Positions 42,267 to 55,100 of a DNA stretch of 64,000 bases are shown here, piece by piece (within the stretch, counting starts at the first letter, position 1; each line of letters starts with the position of its first letter). This stretch comes from Phlegmacium glaucopus (Eukaryota > Basidiomycota > Agaricomycetes > Agaricales > Cortinariaceae), in assembly GCA_015039465.1 (NCBI GenBank), contig MU130570.1, forward strand, positions 135,428-199,427. The letters are read 5' to 3'. The notes under the pieces are model-generated. The model had not been told where the DNA came from, searched no databases, and saw only the letters and a list, made by a program, of their open reading frames with translations. A program made the translations under genes and the position numbers.

Positions 42267-43484
42267 ATGTATGAACTCTTGACCCACCTTGAATGGCCCA
42301 GCGTCCTCGCGCTTTTACTTTTTCTGGCCTTTGGTTATACTAAATATCGTTCATTGGATCAAAAATCGTATACATACAATGATCTTCGGACGGGCATAAA
42401 GGCCACACTACATCCTCGACACTTGTCATTCCCAGATCTCCTGGCGGAACGTGCGAGGTCGAACCAGCGATTGGTTCGAGCATTAGCAATTTCGAATACG
42501 TTTGTGAGCGAAAAGCCAGACGTCCACAAGCAGTTCGTCAGTCAAGCACGGCGCCTGCTGAACAATGCGCAGCAGCGTGGATGGTCCGCCTTTCAATCGA
42601 TAGCCGTGGAGGCAATCCAATGGTATGATAAAGAACCCGGAACATCAGAGTCTGGGCGTCCATTCAGCTCTTTGGTTCAGAGTACTACGCTTGTAGTGGT
42701 TCTCGCTGGACTTTTGGAAGTTGATAATCCGATCGATTCCTATTCCCATGCGGATATCGCGCTAGTGGCAAACAATATCACAACCCTCTGGACTCTTTCG
42801 AAAAGACCAGGACCCATTCCATCTTCCTTTCTCGACGACCTAAATTCCAGTTTACGATTGTTGGTACCGGACGATAATACTTTCCCTCAACCACTTAACT
42901 TCGTCGTTCCTGCATGGGAAACGCTATGGCGCGTGGTAGCAACGACAGTCGCATACGCACAACGCGATCCGTTGATTCTAAAGGAATTCGAGAATTTTCA
43001 CGCTCATCCGTCGGACGAACGGTTTCATAATTCCGAATTTAGGGTCAAGGGTGTCGTATATGAAGCATTGCGTCTTCATCCGCCATCAAAACACATCGCG
43101 AGGGTGAGATGTCGTACTTGGTGTCCTCCCTTCATCACGAGGGTGATTGGTAAGGTGTATGCTACGATGGTTTATGAGAGGAAAGTTGCGGACATCGAGG
43201 CGATGCTACGGTGTGAGATGTGGGGGACGGATGGTGAGGTGTTCAAGCCGGAAAGACACCATCAGTCTATGATCAGTCCTGAGCAAACGGAGGCTTTGAC
43301 TTTCGTGTTCGGTCATGGGCCTCTGCGCTGCGTCGCTGCATCTTGGGCTCCGATGGCCGCAGCCGTCATTTCAGCAGCAATTATAGATCATCTCCACCGG
43401 GAAAGCTATACATTAGAGCAAGGTCGATGTATTGGAGGTAGAGAGGGTTGGAGTGGTTGGAAACTCAGGAGAAATGGTATCTGA
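42267..43484 (+). CDS. Short cytochrome P450-like protein, intronless
   Basis: A single exon of 405 residues. It begins with one hydrophobic anchor (about residues 8-24, LEWPSVLALLLFLAFGY). The region NFVVPAWETLWRVV (about 210) is in the place of the I helix, EALR in VVYEALRLHPP (about 268) is the K-helix ExxR motif, FKPERHH is the PxR segment, and FVFGHGPLRCVAASWAP (about 355) is the heme loop, keeping the Cys ligand but lacking the usual Arg two before it and the Gly after it. P450s are normally ~500 residues, and the A-to-F helix region is short here. It may be a degenerate or specialised member of a fungal P450 clade; activity is uncertain. Its upstream region is present three times. Confidence 0.75.
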   Translation: MYELLTHLEWPSVLALLLFLAFGYTKYRSLDQKSYTYNDLRTGIKATLHPRHLSFPDLLAERARSNQRLVRALAISNTFVSEKPDVHKQFVSQARRLLNNAQQRGWSAFQSIAVEAIQWYDKEPGTSESGRPFSSLVQSTTLVVVLAGLLEVDNPIDSYSHADIALVANNITTLWTLSKRPGPIPSSFLDDLNSSLRLLVPDDNTFPQPLNFVVPAWETLWRVVATTVAYAQRDPLILKEFENFHAHPSDERFHNSEFRVKGVVYEALRLHPPSKHIARVRCRTWCPPFITRVIGKVYATMVYERKVADIEAMLRCEMWGTDGEVFKPERHHQSMISPEQTEALTFVFGHGPLRCVAASWAPMAAAVISAAIIDHLHRESYTLEQGRCIGGREGWSGWKLRRNGI

Positions 43485-43541
43485 TCGCTTGAAATGATGT
43501 AACAAATAAACAAAGTAGTATGAATTGAAGAGAACTCACTG

Positions 43542-44417
43542 TCACCACCAAGTCACTCCAGCAGCGCTGCGAGACCATGCCTCTTCTGCATCCCGTATGG
43601 ATATGGTACGAAACATGCCTAGACGCAATGGAGGGAGAAGAATTATCCAATCATGAATGGCAATGGAACTCAAAGCTGACACTGTGCTTCGATACGTATC
43701 GAGCATTCCCATCAAGTTATCCTTCGGCTTTGTGGGCAAGTGAATAAAAATCCTTTCCAAATCCGGGGGGAGCACAGACTCTGTACTGTCCAATATCGCT
43801 TTCAATTCGAGAACGAAATTTATGGAGTGCTCCGGTGCGGACAGGCGAAGATGTGCAAGAGATGGGGTAAGTTTGGAAACACTTCCCAGGATATAAAACG
43901 GGGAGCAGAACGAGCTCAAGTGTAGATGTTTTAAGGATTTGAATTGGATGTTTTCATCAAAGTCCATTAACGTTTCGGTGGGTCCGTGGACCGTAAGCTC
44001 CACCAACGCAGGTAAGCTAACTGGAAGAAGAGGGAAAGGTCGGTAGAAGACGAAAAATGCGTGAACTATTGTCACAAAAGAAGAAATGGCTTTGAGTATA
44101 CGACCCACAGCGGCATACGCTTGTTGGCGACGAGCATATTCCGGAGTGAGAGCTCTAGGATCTGATGCTGTGCTCCGTGGATGTGCAGATATAAAGATGC
44201 ACTTCACTTGACGTAGGTGGAGAGGCGTGCTTTCAACCAAGTCCGCGAAAGCTAAAAGCTGGTTGTAGCCAATGACCGATATAGATTGAAGTTTATATGG
44301 TTTTGATGTTTCTCGAGTGTATTTAGATACCAGGGAAAGAGCGCGTCCAGTCCGTCCGTCATCTACACATGCAAAAGCGTATATCTCGGAACATATTTCA
44401 GCTGGACAACGATCCAT
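43542..44417 (-). CDS. F-box-like/leucine-rich protein, intronless
   Basis: 291 residues from the ATG at 44417. The start MDRCPAEICSEIYAFAC is an F-box-like helix pair, and the rest has Leu-rich strands such as LPALVELTVHGP and FKSLKHLHLSSFC at about 25-30-residue spacing. This is the common Agaricomycete pattern, a lineage-expanded family presumed to present substrates to SCF ubiquitin ligases; no substrate can be inferred. Convergent with the P450-like gene, with only about 57 bp between stop codons. Confidence 0.65.
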   Translation of the reverse strand: MDRCPAEICSEIYAFACVDDGRTGRALSLVSKYTRETSKPYKLQSISVIGYNQLLAFADLVESTPLHLRQVKCIFISAHPRSTASDPRALTPEYARRQQAYAAVGRILKAISSFVTIVHAFFVFYRPFPLLPVSLPALVELTVHGPTETLMDFDENIQFKSLKHLHLSSFCSPFYILGSVSKLTPSLAHLRLSAPEHSINFVLELKAILDSTESVLPPDLERIFIHLPTKPKDNLMGMLDTYRSTVSALSSIAIHDWIILLPPLRLGMFRTISIRDAEEAWSRSAAGVTWW

Positions 44418-44727
44418 TGTGTAAACTAAAAGGAAAGGCGGTGTTTGGGGGCTGGCATTTGAATTAATACCGATGCATAGAAATGATTGTAGATATCGCT
44501 CACTATAGGCTTAGCAAACGATGATCTCTGCCTACGATCCCTGGACAACCTGATAATATGCAGATGGTTTGGACAATGTGGTCATCGTTGTAGCCCGGCC
44601 CAAGCATCTTGTCATCAATTGATGGGTGGAGGAAGTTACAGCTCCGCTTAAAAATGATTATTATTGTCGCGTTATTTAAGCGAATTGACTCGGAGTGGCA
44701 TAAGTGCTTCTCTCCTAAACCTCCACC

Positions 44728-46644
44728 ATGGCATCTCTATATGGCCATGGAAACACGCTTTATAATTTAATCACTCCTCAAGAAGAGACTGCACACGCTG
44801 ATGATATGCCTCGAATCAAGAAAGAGCTTGATCTACTCAAGAATGCCGTAGGAGATCACTTTTCCTCAATATACAATGCTCACATCTGATTTATCTCCAG
44901 AATCCTTTTCGCATGGCTGAGATGGCTCTTGAGATTCAGATCGAACGACTACGCGTCGCCGAGATCACCAAAGCTCGCGATGCAGCACTCCAACGTCTTT
45001 CCGACGCATATGTTTCCATTCGCCAGAAGACCAAAGTCATAGACCAATTACAACAGGAAAGAGATGTGAAAGGATTAGCCCCTTTTCCTATTAATCTTTC
45101 GTCTTTGGAGGAAAGAACGGAGATTGATTCTTTGAAAGCGCATATAGTCAACTTGGAATCCATCGTTGAAGAATTACGGTCTACTGTTCGCCGATTACAG
45201 CGTCAATTGCCCATAGGTTGTCAGCCCCTTGACCCCCCGCCTCGTTATCAGGAGGATGCCCTCAAGGTGAGTCTGCACCACTACTCTTGAATTCCAAAGG
45301 CTCATTGTTGTTTAGCCGCCCTCAACAGACATCGCTATTCAAACGGATGCGCCCGCTCCTATTGCCAGTGGTACTGTTGTTCCTACCTCAATCTCAGCCG
45401 AGCCAGGTGATGATAATTTTACCGTAAATTTCCAATCCCCGATGTTTATGGTGTGCTATATTGACATTTGCGTTAGTACATAACTCCCACCACGGACGAC
45501 CCAGTAGAATTGGTGAAATCTAGGAATGCAGTACTTTCGGCTATTCCTCTTCCATCAAATCCTCCGGATGTTACTCTCACCGCCATCGTAATACCTCCTC
45601 CGTTTACCTTGAATGAATTTCTTAATTGCACTTCAGGGGTATGTCCTTCAAACCACTGACTACCTCACATTATAATAACAGAGATACTCATAGACCTTGA
45701 AAACGTCGTGAGTTTCTTCACAGATCCACCTTACACTTCGATTTGAAATGACCGTTCTAGTTTGGCCAACTATCGTGCCTTGTACAATATCACGACATGT
45801 TGGTGCCCTGATCGTGAAGAACATGGTTACATGTACGTACCTGCCTTCAAATGCAGCACAAACCCGAGGATTGCGACTGCCCATCGATGGAGTGCGGCGG
45901 ACGTCATCGGTCGTATGAACAAACCCATAGGTAATTCTGGTTTCTATGTTCGTAGATGATGATTTGACATGGGTTTGATTCTTCCAGAATGCTTTTACAA
46001 CAAAGAAGGGATGTGGTACTATGCTGGGTCGTATAAAGCATTTAGACTGGATGACCTCTCCGTTAAGGAGTGGGCGCAATTATCACCAGAGGTGCGTATA
46101 GGCATTTTTTCTGCTTATGCATTGTCATTTTTCAAAATCTTCCCAGACCACATCTGCCATCGTCAAAGAAACGCTTTTCGGACGGAAAAATTCGTCTCCT
46201 CAGAACACGTACGAAACTTCGCAACTTTACGCCGCTGGTGCTCTCAAAGTTGCTTGTGTTGGGCTTCAATGTGTCGGTTTCAACCAAACGGTTTATAAAT
46301 CCATCCTTGAACACGCTGCCCAATTCGGCCAGACTAAATGGAAATCACTCACTACTGCTAGCGCTAATGTTCTTGCCGCCGCTGGTGGTGGTGGTAGTGT
46401 ACAATCTGGTCCCAAGACGTCTGGTGTAGCGAACCGTTCTCGTACGCCGAACCGCACTAAACTGTCTATGCCGACCCCGAGTCCGTCCAATCTTTCTCCA
46501 GCCATGACTAGTGGGCTAGGGCCTGGGTCTTCGACATGGAATACTACTGGGATGGCAGCTTGTGCGAATTCGTCGACGCAAAAGCCTGCTGCTTCAAGTA
46601 CTGACAAATCTACCACGGCCAAGGAATCAGATGAGAAGCCTTGA
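44728..46644 (+). CDS. Coiled-coil protein with DUF6697-like domain
   Basis: Eight exons join in frame: 44728-44847, 44901-45266, 45316-45423, 45477-45638, 45694-45707, 45761-45930, 45988-46091 and 46147-46644, giving 513 residues. Residues ~40-155 are a coiled coil (LEIQIERLRVAEITKARD.., LESIVEELRSTVRRLQRQL). The globular part follows: FTLNEFLNCTSG, NITTCWCPDREEHGYM, CFYNKEGMWYYAGSYKAFRL, KETLFGRKNSSPQ and ALKVACVGLQCVGFN. It resembles a basidiomycete domain of unknown function that I recall as DUF6697; this was not checked. A Ser/Thr/Pro-rich tail follows. Exon 5 has only 14 nt and is needed to restore the frame. Function unknown; the charged coiled coil suggests a complex-forming protein. 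Confidence 0.8.
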
Positions 46645-47269
46645 ACTATGGCGATGTCTACTGTGCCACTCCCTTTTTTTTTCCCCCAGAAGCCTTTTTA
46701 TAGGTTCATCGATTTGAACTGTTTTCTATTCTTAACGTAAAGTCCACCGGCCGATGCATTGGTTACCTCAAACCCATCTCAACTCCTGTAACGTTTTCAA
46801 GGTTTTACTCGCAAAGATAGCAAGGACATTTGGATAATGGCAACGCCGACAATTATTGTATTTTTCTTTGAATTCTTTTTATTTTTTTGTATGTATCCAC
46901 TGCGACGCCCAATGCCCTCCTGCTCTTCACATTCTTGAATTAAACAACAAGGTCCACAATATATTATTGTTACAATAAAATTCGGATTCGGATTCGACGA
47001 CACCGTGTAATGAAAACTTCGCCCATCACACACCTCTTCATCAATTTCTTACTAAACTACGGTTTTGTGTGCGTGGAGCCTGCTTATTAGTATTGATACC
47101 AATTCTACAACGCTAGCCCCGAAAAGCTTGAACGTTTGAATGCTAAAGTTAAAGGGCTGTACATTGACGAAGTTTTTGCTTTATTACGAAAACTCCTCGT
47201 TCCGATAATTGTACAACTTCGCATTATATATGTGTGTATACAACGGATTGGAATTCAACCCTCATTCGG
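46645..47269. terminator. Convergent intergenic region
   Basis: 3' regions of two convergent genes. TTTTTTT-CCCC and AATAAA-like AT-rich stretches are present but no gene is seen. Confidence 0.35.
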
Positions 47270-48856
47270 CTACAGCTTCGTTAGCTTCGTTGAGCTACCA
47301 CGGCCGTATCGTGACCCCCCGTCGAGGATGATGTGTGCCCCGGTCAGATGTGATGCACCTGGGGAACTAAGGAAAAGGGCAAGCCCAGCCACATCAGATG
47401 GAGCACCATAGCGACCTGAAAACAAAGAGATTGGGAGTTTTAGGATCGAGAACGTAAGGAAGATATGGGTGGGTGGAAATAAAGTACCGGTAGGTGAGCT
47501 AGCAGCGAATACCTCTTCACCAACGGCTTTGAAGCCAAAGGCTGTCATTTTGCTGGGGAATACACTGAAGAGATAAGAAGAGTTTTTTTACGATCAGGAA
47601 ATCATCTGTTGGATGGTAGGTATCCATTAAAGAGAGAGGCATTGAACTTACCCAGGGCAGATGGCGTTGACACTAATGCAAGAGCATTAAGTTATAGGCG
47701 GGTAAAAAACTCAACTCTTTGGACATGCGACGTACGTGATATATTGAGGAGCTAGTTTGACTGCCAGTGCGGATGTTAGGTGGTTCACTATCAGGGATGT
47801 GTGGTGTGAATTGAAGGAACATGAAATTGTAGTATGGTTTACTGACCAGCTGCCTTGCTGGGTTGGTCTAGAAGGAAGTGGAATCTTAGAAAGGGTGCGG
47901 GGAAATGAAATGCATGCATTATGGTACGTACAACTCCATGTCCCATTGCCTTCAGAGCTAAGTACTCCCTCGCTCTGGGGTTGAACGGATGCCGTTGAGG
48001 AAATATTTATAACGCTTGAAGGATCGATGTTGGTTGCGCCTTTTGCAAGGAGATCTGAAAGGCTAAAGTGATATTAGGTTTAGTGGAAACCTTCCTACAC
48101 CAGCCCAATAATAACCCTACCCAGCGGTCACTAAAAAAATTAATTGTCAGATTAAAATGAAACCAAAACGTAAGGGGAAAAAAGCATGGGCGCGTACTGT
48201 AAAAGATGCTCTTTACATTCACGTTGAATACGTTATCCCATCCTTTCTCTTCTGGGAAATCTTTGAAAGGACCTCCCCAAGTGATACCAGAGTTGTTCAC
48301 AAGGACATGGATATTATCTTCACGTTTACAGAATTCAGCAATGAGGGCATCACACCCTGCTCTTGACTACAAGATAATATATGTGGATCAAAATCAGTAT
48401 ACGGGTAAATTGAATGATTTATACACACCCCAACATTAGCGACAATGTATTCTGCCTTGGGACCACTCGCAACCTTGTTGATTTCAGCAACGGCCTAGAA
48501 AGAAGAGAAAGAATTGGAGAAATCAGAAAGTGAGGGTAATTTCATGACGCACTTCTTTGAGTTGACTCTCTTTTCGTGAAGCGATGTAGACTTTAGCACC
48601 ATTCTGGGCGAAGCCGGTGGCTATCATTTTCCCGATACCGGAAGCTCCTCCAGTAACAAGAACTATAATCGAACCCAAGCAAAACAACATAATAAATGAG
48701 AAACCCTACGAGCAAATAAAACCGCTCGTTATCTCTTACCGATTTTGCCCGCCACCTTGAACAAAGACTCCAGACGTAGATCTATGTATCATGGGAATAT
48801 TCATGAGGGGGCCTTCTGGAAGTTAAGAGGGGGGCTCGAAGCGCACCAGAGGACAT
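47270..48856 (-). CDS. Short-chain dehydrogenase/reductase, 12 exons
   Basis: Exons from the start: 48856-48847, 48781-48740, 48662-48553, 48494-48429, 48366-48198, 48130-48121, 48062-47932, 47867-47847, 47787-47736, 47672-47652, 47564-47488 and 47415-47270. Together they code 284 residues with no stop. The cofactor-binding VLVTGGASGIGK starts at about residue 18. VNNSG (about 96), the catalytic Ser in NISSTAS and the YQPSK catalytic Tyr/Lys pair follow, then APQYITVNAICPGVFPSKM and the C-terminal GAHIILDGGSRYGR. This is a classical NAD(P)H-dependent SDR of ~280 residues; the substrate is unknown. Two exons have only 10 nt and two have 21 nt. The C-terminal tail ends KLTKL rather than a peroxisomal SKL. 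Confidence 0.9.
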
Positions 48857-49134
48857 TATTATACGTATAAATGAAAAGTAAAGAATGATCAAGGCAAAAT
48901 GGACTGCCTTTTCAACTTCTAAATGACCGGTTATCGGTCTCTCTATGACCGGTCTATTTCCACCGCGGCTAGCCACATCTCTATATTTATATAATACATT
49001 ATAAGTATCAATGTTCGGGGACTACATAATTTATCTTTGAAAGAAGGCAGGTATACGTAGTATCATATAGAAATATAAAAACAAGTTCTTGTAACCACAC
49101 GCGATTTGTGTTGGAAGAACTCAGACAAGGGCTA

Positions 49135-52100
49135 TCAACGTAGCCTGCGGGAAACCTTCTCTTCGGCTCGTCGTGCTTTCTTGCCCGCATGATCAATCTC
49201 TTGAATCCATTCTATAGTAATATGGGGTGAGAATTTTTCGATCGATGTGCAGACAAAAAAAAAGAACAAAATTCACGTTGGCAATCGCGAGGAGATAAAG
49301 CACGAAGAACTAGAGAATCGCCTCCTCGAGGATATGCTTGAGATATCACAAAGGTAGTCTCATCTGGGAACTCTTGTTAGGGTCGTCGACGAATTTTGGA
49401 TTCAGTAAGAACGTGAGATATGCACTTTTAGACCCTGACTCTTTCACCTGAGTGTAGGCAACAGGGATAGGCTAGCAAAGAAAAACTTTATCAGAGGATG
49501 GAATAAATAGCAGAGTGAAATTTTTTACTCACTAAACGATACAATATCTTCATCGATTCGTCTGTCAAAACCAAGATATCGCTGCATAAGAATGCATATA
49601 ACTTCCGGCGACTTTTTGCCTTCAATAGCGTGCCTTGCTTGAGCAACTTCCGAGTACCCATGTATCGAGTCGGCGCAGTCAAATCTAGTCGCCTGAGAAA
49701 GAAAAGATTTGTCCATTGCCAAGTACACTAGAAAATCTGAGGAGAAACGTTACCCTTCTCCCACCCAAAGGTGCTGCGATATCTTTTTGAGCGTTTCAGC
49801 ACCTTCTTGATCCCGGATAGTCTCGTTGATATGTGCAAGGAGCTTTTCGGCCATACGACAAGCTGTCTTAATGGCTTCATATTCCTCTCCGACTTCGGTA
49901 TATTGCAGGATCTAATCAACATGGATGGTTCAATTCTCGCCCTATTTTTTCATACTCGACAGGGAGTATACCACGCACCTGCTTGATAAGCAGAGGATAT
50001 CTGGTTATTCTTTGCACTAGATCGCGTAAAATACCCATAAATCTCCAAGAACCGCACAAATGATCAAAAACACTCTCACTCACTTGGAGCAAGTAAATAG
50101 CTGGATAAATCTAGGTTTCGCACAGCTGGATTTTCATCTCGTAGGCGCTAATCAAAATCATCGATTAGTTCATGCTGGCGCCGATAATGCACAACGAAAG
50201 TTTCTGGCTCACTTGTAAATTAGAAGCCAATTCAGAATTATTCTCCCTTAAAGATTGCAAGACCTTGATGGCTGTCGATTGGTTGACACAATATTCCTTT
50301 GTAAGCACAAAAATCATGAGCGACCTGGAAAAAAAAAGCAGCTATCAAGGTAAAAGATAAAAACCATATACACTCCCATATTTGGCATATAGGTTAACAG
50401 AATGTCGCCAACTTTATCTACATAGAGTCTGCATTCCTTTTGTCGGTCTTCAAGGGAGCTAACCAGAGTCTGCATATAAAATTAGTGATAAAAATCAAAA
50501 ATCGGGCCATAAGCGGACAGAACGGACAGTATTAGTAAGAAGAATATCTTCGATATTGGCGAACACGACTGTGATTTCTTTCTCGGAGAGAGTAGGCAAC
50601 AACTTTGAATAGAAAACCTAAGTAAGTAAAATTCCATCAATGACCAACCAGAATATAAGAGAAACAAGGATCTACTACCTCCACAATAAGTTGTAGATCT
50701 CGAACGTAAGCCACTTCAGTATTAATGAGTTCGAATATGGCCTATCATACCAAATTAAATGGGAAGAGGAAGATGACGACAAGGAAAATGAAAATTACCT
50801 CTTGACGCTTCCTTTCTCCAGGAGGAATGCCTTCCAAAGCTGTTTTATCCACAAGGCTAGCCCATGACTTGAAAAAACAAAGAAAAAGAAAAAAGTTATA
50901 GGGAAATGATCAGAACTTAGAAGTGGACGTACCATCCCGAATGAAGGACTGTTCGGTCTCGAAGGACCATCCTGCAATGAGCCTTGATTACTTGGATTTA
51001 CGTTCATGATCGGCGCCGAGATATTCAAAGTGGTCAAACTCTTCCGATCTCCTTCAGGTGTCTTATTCCCAGACTTCAAGAACTGCAAGAAATAAGCATA
51101 TCGACCCGACCCTTCGCCACTGCTGCCACCGCTCTGGGTAGAAGAAGACATAGCCATGGAGGATATTGTAGGTGTTGGCGAAGCTGGGTAATTTCCCGAC
51201 TCTGTTGATATAACCGAAAGACGGTTGAGATTGAACTGGGTATTGCGAAACGATTCGTAACGAGCAAAGGCGTCGTCCAGACTGGCTTCATGGTCGACAT
51301 TTTCAACTTCTGGATCAGGCTCTGTCTCAGGATCTGGGACTGGAGGCAGATCTTTGTGCTTAGACGGAACAGGTTGTGGGGCAGCCGGAGCTGAACGGCG
51401 TTTTGGTCTAGGTGGCGGCTTTACATCTTGATTGACGATAAGCCCGGCAGCTTCTAATACTAACTGCCGCTCTCGTTCTCGTGCTTCTTTGGTGGTGATA
51501 TCTGATTCTTGGTCATCAACGTCATCAAAAGAAAGATAGTTAGAATTAGAATCGGAATCATCGGAATCAGAATCGGAATCATCTGCGGCATAATCGTGGC
51601 GTTCAGCAGCCAAATCTTGTTTTAGGATTATTTCCGAATCATGGGCTGAATCCATGGTTGGGTTGTTTTCGATTTTTACGACACCACTCCGACTTGGTGC
51701 ATCTGTATATGATGAATAAGATGTAAAGGTTTATTCCATTCCAAAGTAGAATTTCGGTCAGGTTGAGGAGTACATGTAAAAATAAAGCAGAAAAAGAAAA
51801 CTTTAGCCTAACATCATCAAAACGGTAAATGGAGAAACTCAGGGATATAAACAAAGCTTACTAACCCTCGACAACCTCCAAGTATGCGGCAGGCACTATG
51901 AAGACAACACCTCCATGTTCTGCTTTCCACCACTCCTCTTCAGATGAGTCTACAATAGAAAGTATGTCGCCTTCCGCGAATGTAAGTTCATCAGAATTGT
52001 CGCTGGCGTATGCATAGATGGCTTTGGCTTTCTCTGAAAAGAGCGTCAGAAGTCTGGCAGACAAAGGGGATAAAGTAGACGTACTTGGCTTGACTACCTC

Positions 52101-55100
52101 GACATAGGTTTTCGGGAACAATCCTGATTTACTGGAAGAGACAATGGTGCCATACCACCAGTCTCCACCGCTCTTCGAAGGATTGGCAGTGATGATGAGA
52201 TTTTCTCCGAAAGCTGAAGGGAATAGAAATTGTTAGTCGCAGAATTCCACAGATAACAGCAAGACACACAGAGGTCTTCAGGACCATCACCCTCAAAAGC
52301 ATACAATGAACGAACTCGATGTTCTAGGTTGAATATGTTGAACATAAGGCTAGGATTGATCATGAAGGCAAAGCTTACGGATGGACTTGTCAATATCAGC
52401 CATGAGGTTTGAGCTAGGTTCAATAGCTGGCTCATCAACCAAGATCTCTGGAATATGGGTGGCAGAATATCCCTCGTAAATGTCGTCTTCGTCATCTTCC
52501 ATGGTCGATGGTAATCTATGAATCTCAACAGGAGCAGCACCGGCATCAGCGGCACGGTCCGCAAACCACCCTACAGACTGCCTATGACTAGACGGAGAAT
52601 TGCTGTCAGCGGCCATGGGGGTGGTCTGAGGTTGCGCAATCGGAGAAGGCGCGGATGCAGAAATGTGAGGAGGTGAAGCCACATCACCGAGAACCTTGCC
52701 CGAAACTGGAGGTGCACTCCTGTCCACAGTTTTGGTGGGTCGTAACATCAGTCCTCCTTGAATGGATTGCATTAACAGATTGCGGTCATCACTCGACGGT
52801 GCCGCGATAGGTGCAATTGGCGCTGTTGGCGCAGGGGGTGCTGTAGGAGCGGCTGGTGGTGGAGGAGGAGCAGGCGTAGAGGGTGCGGATGCTGCAGCAG
52901 AAGCAGGTCTAGGAAGAATATTACCAAAAAGTTGCTGGGCCATATTGGCACGCGCGCTTCTTGAATGTGCGATCTCATCGTCGCTACTATCATCACTGTC
53001 GTCGTTCTCCTTAATTTCGTCCCAATCGTCGTCAGTGGACGCAGGTGCAGTGTTATAACTTGACTTCGCAGGATTCGGTACAGGACTCTTGGAACGTGCC
53101 ACGTCAGGCGATAGCGATGGTGCTGGCGCAGGTTTCGACCAGGGATCCACCCTACCATTTGGGGTAGGTGCACTTCCTCCTTCTTGAATTAAACGAGTGA
53201 AAGGATTGGTAGATTTCTCTGTTGCAGGAGAAGGGAGTGGTGAAATTGCAGGAGTAGACACGGATGGGGCCGAAGGTGGAGATCGAACAACAGGAGAGGG
53301 TTGTGCGGCGGGAACTGGTGCGGGAACTGGTGAAGGAATTCTTGGCGCCAACGGAGGAGTATGTTCAACAGGAGGCGTCGGCGCTTTGACAGTTTTCGCC
53401 TTCAACGCCCGCAATCTTGCCTGATAGCGCTCTTCCTCTTGTCGTGTAGCCTCCTCCTCCTCAGCCTCAAGTAGTCGAAGCTTAGCTTGGAATTGAGCCT
53501 CTCTTTCTTCCCGTTTCTTACGAAGTTCTGCCTCTCGAGCACGCAACAACTCCTCTTCATGATCAATCTCAGGCTCGCTGGGTACAACTGGAACTGGAGG
53601 TTTGACAACTGGAGCTGGAGGTTTGGGAGCAGGTGCAGAAGCAACAACTGGTGCAGCACGTGGAACTTTACGAGGGGGAGGAGGGGCCGGCGCACGGGAC
53701 TTCGGAGGGGTCGGTGCAGCCTTAGGTATTGCCTTGGGTGCTGGTGCTGGTGGAGGGGCAGTAGCAGTTGGAGTGGGTGTCGGAGGAACAGGTGTCGTTT
53801 TGCCTTCTTTCAACAACCGCTCACTATCTAATCGTTCTTTCCTTGCTCTCTCCCTTTCTTCAGCTTGCTTTTCGGCCACTTTAACCTTCTGTTCAGCTTC
53901 TTTCTTTTCCTGTTGAAGGCGGTCCTCAACACTGGTATCTAAAATTGGAGTAGAAGCTGGCGCAGTAACACCCAATGCAGCCATGCGGGCCTGCGTGAGC
54001 CTTTGACCTTCTGCTTTGATGAAAGCCTGGCGTTCTGCAGGTGTCATGTTCTTGACAGGCCTAGGAGAAGGTGATGGTTTTGGATGTTGAGGGATGGGAG
54101 GCGTATCTCGAGCAGAGCTAGCAGCCGGTGCAGGCGCAGGCGGCGGAGGCGAAGGACCAGTAGAACTGCGAGGACGGTCATAAAACCTGTCCCTGTCCCT
54201 ATCCCGTTCTCTAGAAGGAGTACGGTCTCGACGATATGAATCTCTTTCTCTATCATCGCGATCATAGGCTCCACGAGAATAGGGTCTATCCCGGTCATCG
54301 CTACCCCTAGAATACAGCCTGTCGCGGTCGTCATTTCTCCTAGAATAATCGTCCCTGTCGTCATATCTTCCATGTCGGTCATTGGCCCTATCCCGGTCAC
54401 GTGCCCATTGACGTTTCTCTTTCTCTTTCCTCTCCTCGCGAGCCTTGATCTTCCTTTCGACTTCAGGAATTCGTTCGTGCATGAGTGACAGAAGCTCTCG
54501 CTCCAATCGTCGTCTTTCCTCTTCCTTGTTTGGTGTGCGAGGGGGACGGGCATTGTATTCTAGGTCATCTTGAACCCTTTTGACGCGATATTTCAGATCG
54601 TCCATCTCTTGGTCAAGCTCTTCATCCTCTCTTGTTCTATTAGCTTCTGCCTGGGCGGTACGGTCTAACATCTGTGCTGTGTTTGCTAATCGACGCTTCA
54701 TATCGGTTAGGTCTGCTGTTGGGCTATCATCGTCGTCGCGAGATCGAATAGCGTCGCGATCTACATGGCGGGAGCGTGGTTTGTAGAACCCACCAGGAGG
54801 CTCGGAGTCACTATGTTTGTAGATAGTAGCATCGCGATTTGCATCAAGAGATGGCGATGAGTTGTTGAATGAACGGTTCTTGAGACGAGAGACGGGTGCA
54901 TCCACACTTGCCGGGGAACGAGAACGTGTCTCGTGCTTGAGCAGCTCCTTGACGAGATCCACAGAATCATCTAGATCTCGAGAAGAAGGTGGTACAAGCT
55001 CGGGAGGGAGTTGCTCTGGTATTGGCATTCCATTTAATCCTACATGACAAATCAGCATAATATACGGGAATTCCTTTTCAATTCACATACTTCGATAGAT

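Noticed and set aside
52762..53058. Gly/Ala-rich and similar frames antisense to the intersectin-like gene (also 53197-53916 and 55449-56080)
   Set aside because: They mirror the low-complexity Pro/Ala/Gln codons of the real minus-strand exon.
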